Below are positions 60,185 to 64,000 of a DNA stretch of 64,000 nucleotides, one piece after another. The position numbers and the translations under genes are program-made. The notes under the pieces were generated by a model. That model was not told the DNA's origin and made no database searches. It was given only the letters and a program-made list of their open reading frames with translations. Numbering within the stretch: position 1 is the stretch's first letter; each line of letters starts with the position of its first letter. This DNA comes from Isoperla grammatica (Eukaryota; Arthropoda; Insecta; Plecoptera; Perlodidae). The DNA lies in the NCBI GenBank assembly GCA_945910005.1, contig OX246740.1, forward strand, positions 6,570,845-6,634,844. The letters are read 5' to 3'.

Positions 60185-61430
60185 TTCAACAGGGTAGAAC
60201 CACTTCCTCTGAGCTCTAAACAAGTCTGCCTAGCACCGCTTCCTCTGAGGTCTGACCAGGTCTGCCTAAAACCACTTCCACTGAGGTCTGACCAGGTCTG
60301 CCTAGAACCGCTTCCACTGAGGTCTGACCAGGTCTGCCTAAACCGCTTCCACTGAGGTCTGACTAGGTCTGCCTAGAACCAAATTCCTGTGAGGTCTGAC
60401 CAAGTCTGTCTAGAACCGCTTCCTCTGAGGTCTGACCAGGTCTGCCTAAAACCGCTTCCACTGAGGTCTGACCAGGTCTGCCTAAAACCACTTCCACTGA
60501 GGTCTGACTAGGTCTGCCTAAAACCGCTTCCTCTGAGCTCTGACCAAATCTGTCTAGACCCGCTTCCTGTGAGCTCTGACTAGGTCTGCCTAGAACCGCT
60601 TCCTCTGAGATCTGACTAGGTCTGCCTAGAACCACTTCCACTGAGGTCTGACCAGGTCTGCCTAGAACCGCTTCCTCTGAGCTCTGACCAGGTCTGCCTA
60701 GAACCGCTTCCACTGAGCTCTGACTAGGTCTGCCTAGAACCGCTTCCTCTGAGGTCTGACCAGGTCTGCTTAAAACCGCTTCCACTGAGGTCTGACCAGG
60801 TCTGCCTAGAACCGCTTCCACTGAGCTCTGACTAAGTCTGCTTAGAACCACTTTCACTGAGGTCTGACCAAGTCTGCCTAGAACCGCTTCCACTGAGCTC
60901 TGACTAGGTCTGCCTAGAACCGCTTCCTCTGAGGTCTGACCAGGTCTGCCTAAAACCGCTTCCACTGAGGTCTGACCAAGTCTGCCTAGAACCGCTTCCT
61001 CTGAGGTCTGACCAGGTCTGCCTAAAACCACTTCCACTGAGGTCTGATTAGGTCTGCCTAGAACCGCTTCCACTCAGCTCCGACTAGGTCTGCCTAGAAC
61101 CGCTTCCTCTGAGCTCTGACTAGGTCTGCCTAGAACCGCTTCCTCTGAGCTCTGACTAGGTCTGCCTAGAACTGCTTCCACTGAGCTCTGACTAGGTCTG
61201 CCTAGAACCGCTTCCACTGTGCTCTGACTAGGTCTGCCTAGAACCGCTTCCTCTGAGCTCTGACTAGGTCTGCCTAGAACCGCTTCCACTGAGCTCTGAC
61301 TAGGTCTGCCTAGAACCGCTTCCTCTGAGCTCTGACTAGGTCTGCCTAGAACCGCTTCCTCTGAGCTCTGACCAGGTCTGCCTAGAACCGCTTCTACAAG
61401 GGTCTGATTGAGACTAGTAAGAACTGCTTC
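60185..61430. repeat. 36-bp tandem array, about 34 copies
   Basis: The unit is 'ccgcttcctctgagctctga' + 'ctaggtctgcctagaa', with cact/ctct, gctct/ggtct and tagg/cagg variants. As 36 = 3 x 12, the minus strand is open for 236 and 119 codons of a 12-residue EAVLGRPSQSSV-type repeat. No start context, domain or flanking coding sequence supports a gene. Confidence 0.92.
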
Positions 61431-61745
61431 CACTTATTACTGATCGGGACCACTTCCCCTAAGATCTGATAATGACTGCTAAGAAACATATCTGTTAAGA
61501 ACTGATTGCAACTGCTAAAAACCATTTCCACTTAGTTCTGATGAAGACTACTGAACCACAGAAGGAATAACTTATTCTGCTAAACCTGCTAAATACCACT
61601 TAAAACTTCTTCCACTTACAGGGGCCATAACGGGCTTAATTCTGCTTAGATCTTCTTATAGTGTACTTCCTGAATCTGACTATATCTACTTCCACTAGGA
61701 CGTTGAAATTGCTAAGCAGAACTAGGCAGATTTTTCAGCAGGGTA

Positions 61746-63350
61746 GAGAGGGTGGAAGATCATTAGTTTTATTTACTTTCTTTTAGGTCTAATTAGGTTT
61801 ATAGATTGATGGACATTCCCGGTGTTACTCTTTGCTTTGCTGCAGCTTGGCGTTGGGTTTCACAGATGATAGCTTTGTGTGCATTGAGTGTGCTGGACTC
61901 TTGGTCGACATCGTAGATTTGTCATTTTGTGTGGTGATACTTGTTTCGTTATTTGGCGGTTGCCGGATGGTTATTAAGTTCCTATTGAATCACTTGAGCT
62001 AGTTATTTAATTGTTTCTAGTTCGTTTTGTTGAAATCGATTTATGTCACTCACATTCATGTATATCGTGGTGAATTCGTCAGTTTGTTTATTCGTGTCGT
62101 GACACGTCACGTGTGATTCTTTGCTTTACCTTGGCGGCTCTCTGGGAGAGTAGGAGGGAGTGAGGGGAAGGCATAGTTCCACTATTGTGCTGACGACAGT
62201 CGTCATGACTCACAACTATCTGGAGTGTTTCTCGAAGCAGTCTTGTCTGTCACATATTGTTGTGTACATACAGTCGCGCTTCCAAGGTCACTCGTCGTCA
62301 GCTGTTCTATCTGACGGGAGCCAGATGATGTAAGCTACCTACTGTCCGAGTCGTGTTCTTTTGGGATTCGGCGTGGGGTTGATCGTCTGCACGGTATTGT
62401 AGTAATAGTGTAGTAATGTAGGAACTTGGTAGTTTGTTAGCGTAATTGGAAGTATGCAATTATGCATGATGTGCCATGGGGTAGCTGGAGGGGGAGGCAG
62501 GTGCGTGAATACCATACTGCTGGTGGTTTTGTTTGTGTGTTCCAGTGGACCTTGCATCTCCGATCTGTGTGAGGACCGTCGATCTGTTGGCTTGGGTGGA
62601 TTGGCTGCCGTCAGCGGGTCGGCGGAAAGACAACCCCGGACCGAGGAATTGTTCGACTCCGGGGTCCATTGTATTGACGAGGAAACGTGCATCATGTATT
62701 TTTAGTGGTTTTTTCCGTTACTGTTTTATTTATTTGTTTTGAAGTGTATCTCCTTCTCTAAATTTATATTCACTTTCTCGTTTGCGGAGCATGATCTCTA
62801 TAGGCCGTGTGTGCACTAGGGTGCGGGTGAGATCATGACTCTTAGTAGCTTCATTTTAGAATGTATATGGCTGAGAGGTGAGGAATTTGACTATGGGTTT
62901 TACGAGATTTTACTATTCCATAACGGGGGAGGGGTTGTTTAGTTTCTTGTTGTCTGGATTTTGCTAACGTCATACATCCAATGCCAAATTTGGTTATCAC
63001 TTTGTTCTCTAGCTTTCAATAAATCACCCTTCGATTCGGGGTCGAATCTTACCGGGGGGGGGGGGCGGATGTCATGTAAAAGTGGATACTTTATAACTTT
63101 TACTGGTATTAATCTCCTTCTTGGTGATTTATGGATATTTGAATTGGGACACTTAGTTTGTCATTTATTGTTTCTTTCACAATTGAGGTATGTGCTGTGC
63201 TCGGCTATTTCAACAGCCGAGCTCGGTTGTAATTACTTGTTATGATGACATGTGTAAACATTTGATAATAATTAGAGTAGTTATGAGGGCAACTATTGCT
63301 GTAACTTTGCTGACTGCTCAGTTACCTCTCTCTGGTCTCTGACGGGAGGG
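61746..63350. other. T/G-rich segment, likely continuation of the Gypsy-type element 3' region
   Basis: Its composition resembles 46,575-47,523 on the other side of the 14.2-kb insertion. No domain is recognised in its short frames (62.3-62.7 kb). It ends in the purine tract 'gacgggaggggg', a candidate polypurine tract. Confidence 0.35.
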
Positions 63351-64000
63351 GGTGTATTGAGTGGTTTGATTGGTCTATTATGACGTATGTGATCTGAGTA
63401 GGGCTAGGAGAGGGGTGATGGGAGTATGACGTAGGGAAGTCTACTTAAGGGGTGACACGGGTGTAATTCGGGGCTATCAACAACTGTCGGGTACGAGTGA
63501 GAGACCTGTGCCAAGGTGGTTCGGTGAGGAAAGGAGGAGGAATCCAGGAGAGGAACCCAGAAGCGACACGAGGAGTACAACGTCAGGCTGTCCGTGGGGT
63601 GTACCGGAGACCGAATCGCCAAAGCCGACTACTGAGGAGCCAGGACGCGAGCCCAGTTACCGCACCGTACCGGCACACCGTGAGGAAAGAGGTAGACCAG
63701 CAGTTAGAATCGTAACATAGATAGTCCATAGGCAGGTTCGCCACGTCTCAGCCACGTTAGGATAAATGTTCTTAACCAATAAATACGTTTCCTCTTGTGT
63801 TTGAAACTAGTCTCTTATCATTTCTAATCACTACTGTCCGAACTCTGGTACGTCCTATAAAAGATCCCAGAAGTGTAGGTGAGAACTGTCCCGGGAGCTA
63901 CGCCCCAGTACATCATCGGGTACGTCACCGGCAGTCCGTGGGTTCGAGTCCGAGCTATCATCATTGGACTGAGAAGACGGTAGGTTCTCGCTACATGACA
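63351..64000 (+). mobile_element. Candidate LTR of the Gypsy-type element (extends to or past window end)
   Basis: It starts tgtattgagtgg directly after the purine tract. It contains an AATAAA signal at about 63,778-63,783 and GC-rich leader-like sequence. No second LTR or target duplication is visible in the window, so borders are unproven. A 'gggttcgagtcc' B-box-like motif near 63,939 could belong to a neighbouring SINE or tRNA-like sequence. Confidence 0.3.

Larger units (their letters stand above)
47524..61745. mobile_element. 14.2-kb element with 20-bp terminal inverted repeats and large subterminal arrays
   Basis: The left end taccctgctgaaaaatctgc (47,524-47,543) is the exact inverse of the right end at 61,726-61,745. 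Similarity continues weakly inward (TTAG / CTAG, 'aagcaga'). Flanks gagagggaggg and gagagggtgg are near-identical, possibly a target duplication, but purine-rich and offset. Inside, a 73-bp array follows the left end, and 60-bp and 36-bp arrays precede the right end. The 73-bp unit ('gaagtggatgtaagaag', 'cagatcctagtagat') and the inverse of the right-hand subterminal sequence ('gtggaagtagatatagtcag') share motifs. No transposase of its own is recognised; the hAT gene inside belongs to a nested element. It could be a non-autonomous giant element or one with an unfamiliar enzyme. Confidence 0.6.

Noticed and set aside
60173..61433. Minus-strand 12-residue EAVLGRPSQSS repeat proteins
   Set aside because: They arise from the 36-bp period. 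There is no start context, signal peptide or neighbouring exon.

Overview
The window is eukaryotic, AT-rich and dominated by transposable elements, microsatellites and minisatellites. There are no operons, and its genes are split by GT-AG introns. A four-transmembrane gene family with a cysteine-rich start (CCCGCSLRTG), tRNA-headed SINEs, Penelope, hAT, Mutator-like and Gypsy elements together suggest an arthropod, perhaps a crustacean. That assignment is inference.

Layout. 1-8.1 kb: MITEs, a foldback element, SINEs and an (AAC/GAC)n tract. 8.1-10.6 kb (+): the last three exons of a LAPTM/DUF4728-like four-TM protein; its last intron and terminal exon have become a 17-copy, 75-bp array in which nearly every unit carries a splice acceptor. 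11.5-12.1 kb: a broken Penelope GIY-YIG fragment. 16.6-20.0 kb: about 33 copies of a 105-bp satellite, with one inverted solitary copy at 21.4 kb. 22.8-25.8 kb: short DNA transposons, including a 383-bp hAT-like MITE with a perfect 8-bp target duplication. 28.9-32.5 kb (+): the first two exons of the same type of four-TM gene; the donor of exon 2 is the first unit of a 34-bp minisatellite in which most units repeat that donor. 34.0-45.0 kb: a Mutator-like element with palindromic inverted ends, carrying on the minus strand a 13-exon, uninterrupted 1091-codon transposase-YqaJ nuclease gene. One intron holds a perfect 104-bp inverted repeat. 46.4 kb to the end: a Gypsy-type Pol tail and possible LTR, split by a 14.2-kb unit with 20-bp inverted ends and very large tandem arrays. 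A complete hAT transposon (52,291-56,004, perfect 8-bp TSD) is nested inside that unit.

The most unusual theme is splice sites caught inside tandem repeats. Array 1 (9.27-10.5 kb) multiplies an acceptor plus terminal exon, array 2 (32.5-33.5 kb) multiplies a donor, and array 3 (58.7-59.65 kb) multiplies an excellent acceptor-like sequence. The two four-TM gene pieces have compatible intron phases and complementary exons, but the 3' piece lies upstream of the 5' piece. They are therefore either tandem paralogues or one gene rearranged in the genome or in the assembly. All exon models come from reading the sequence, with no transcript evidence.
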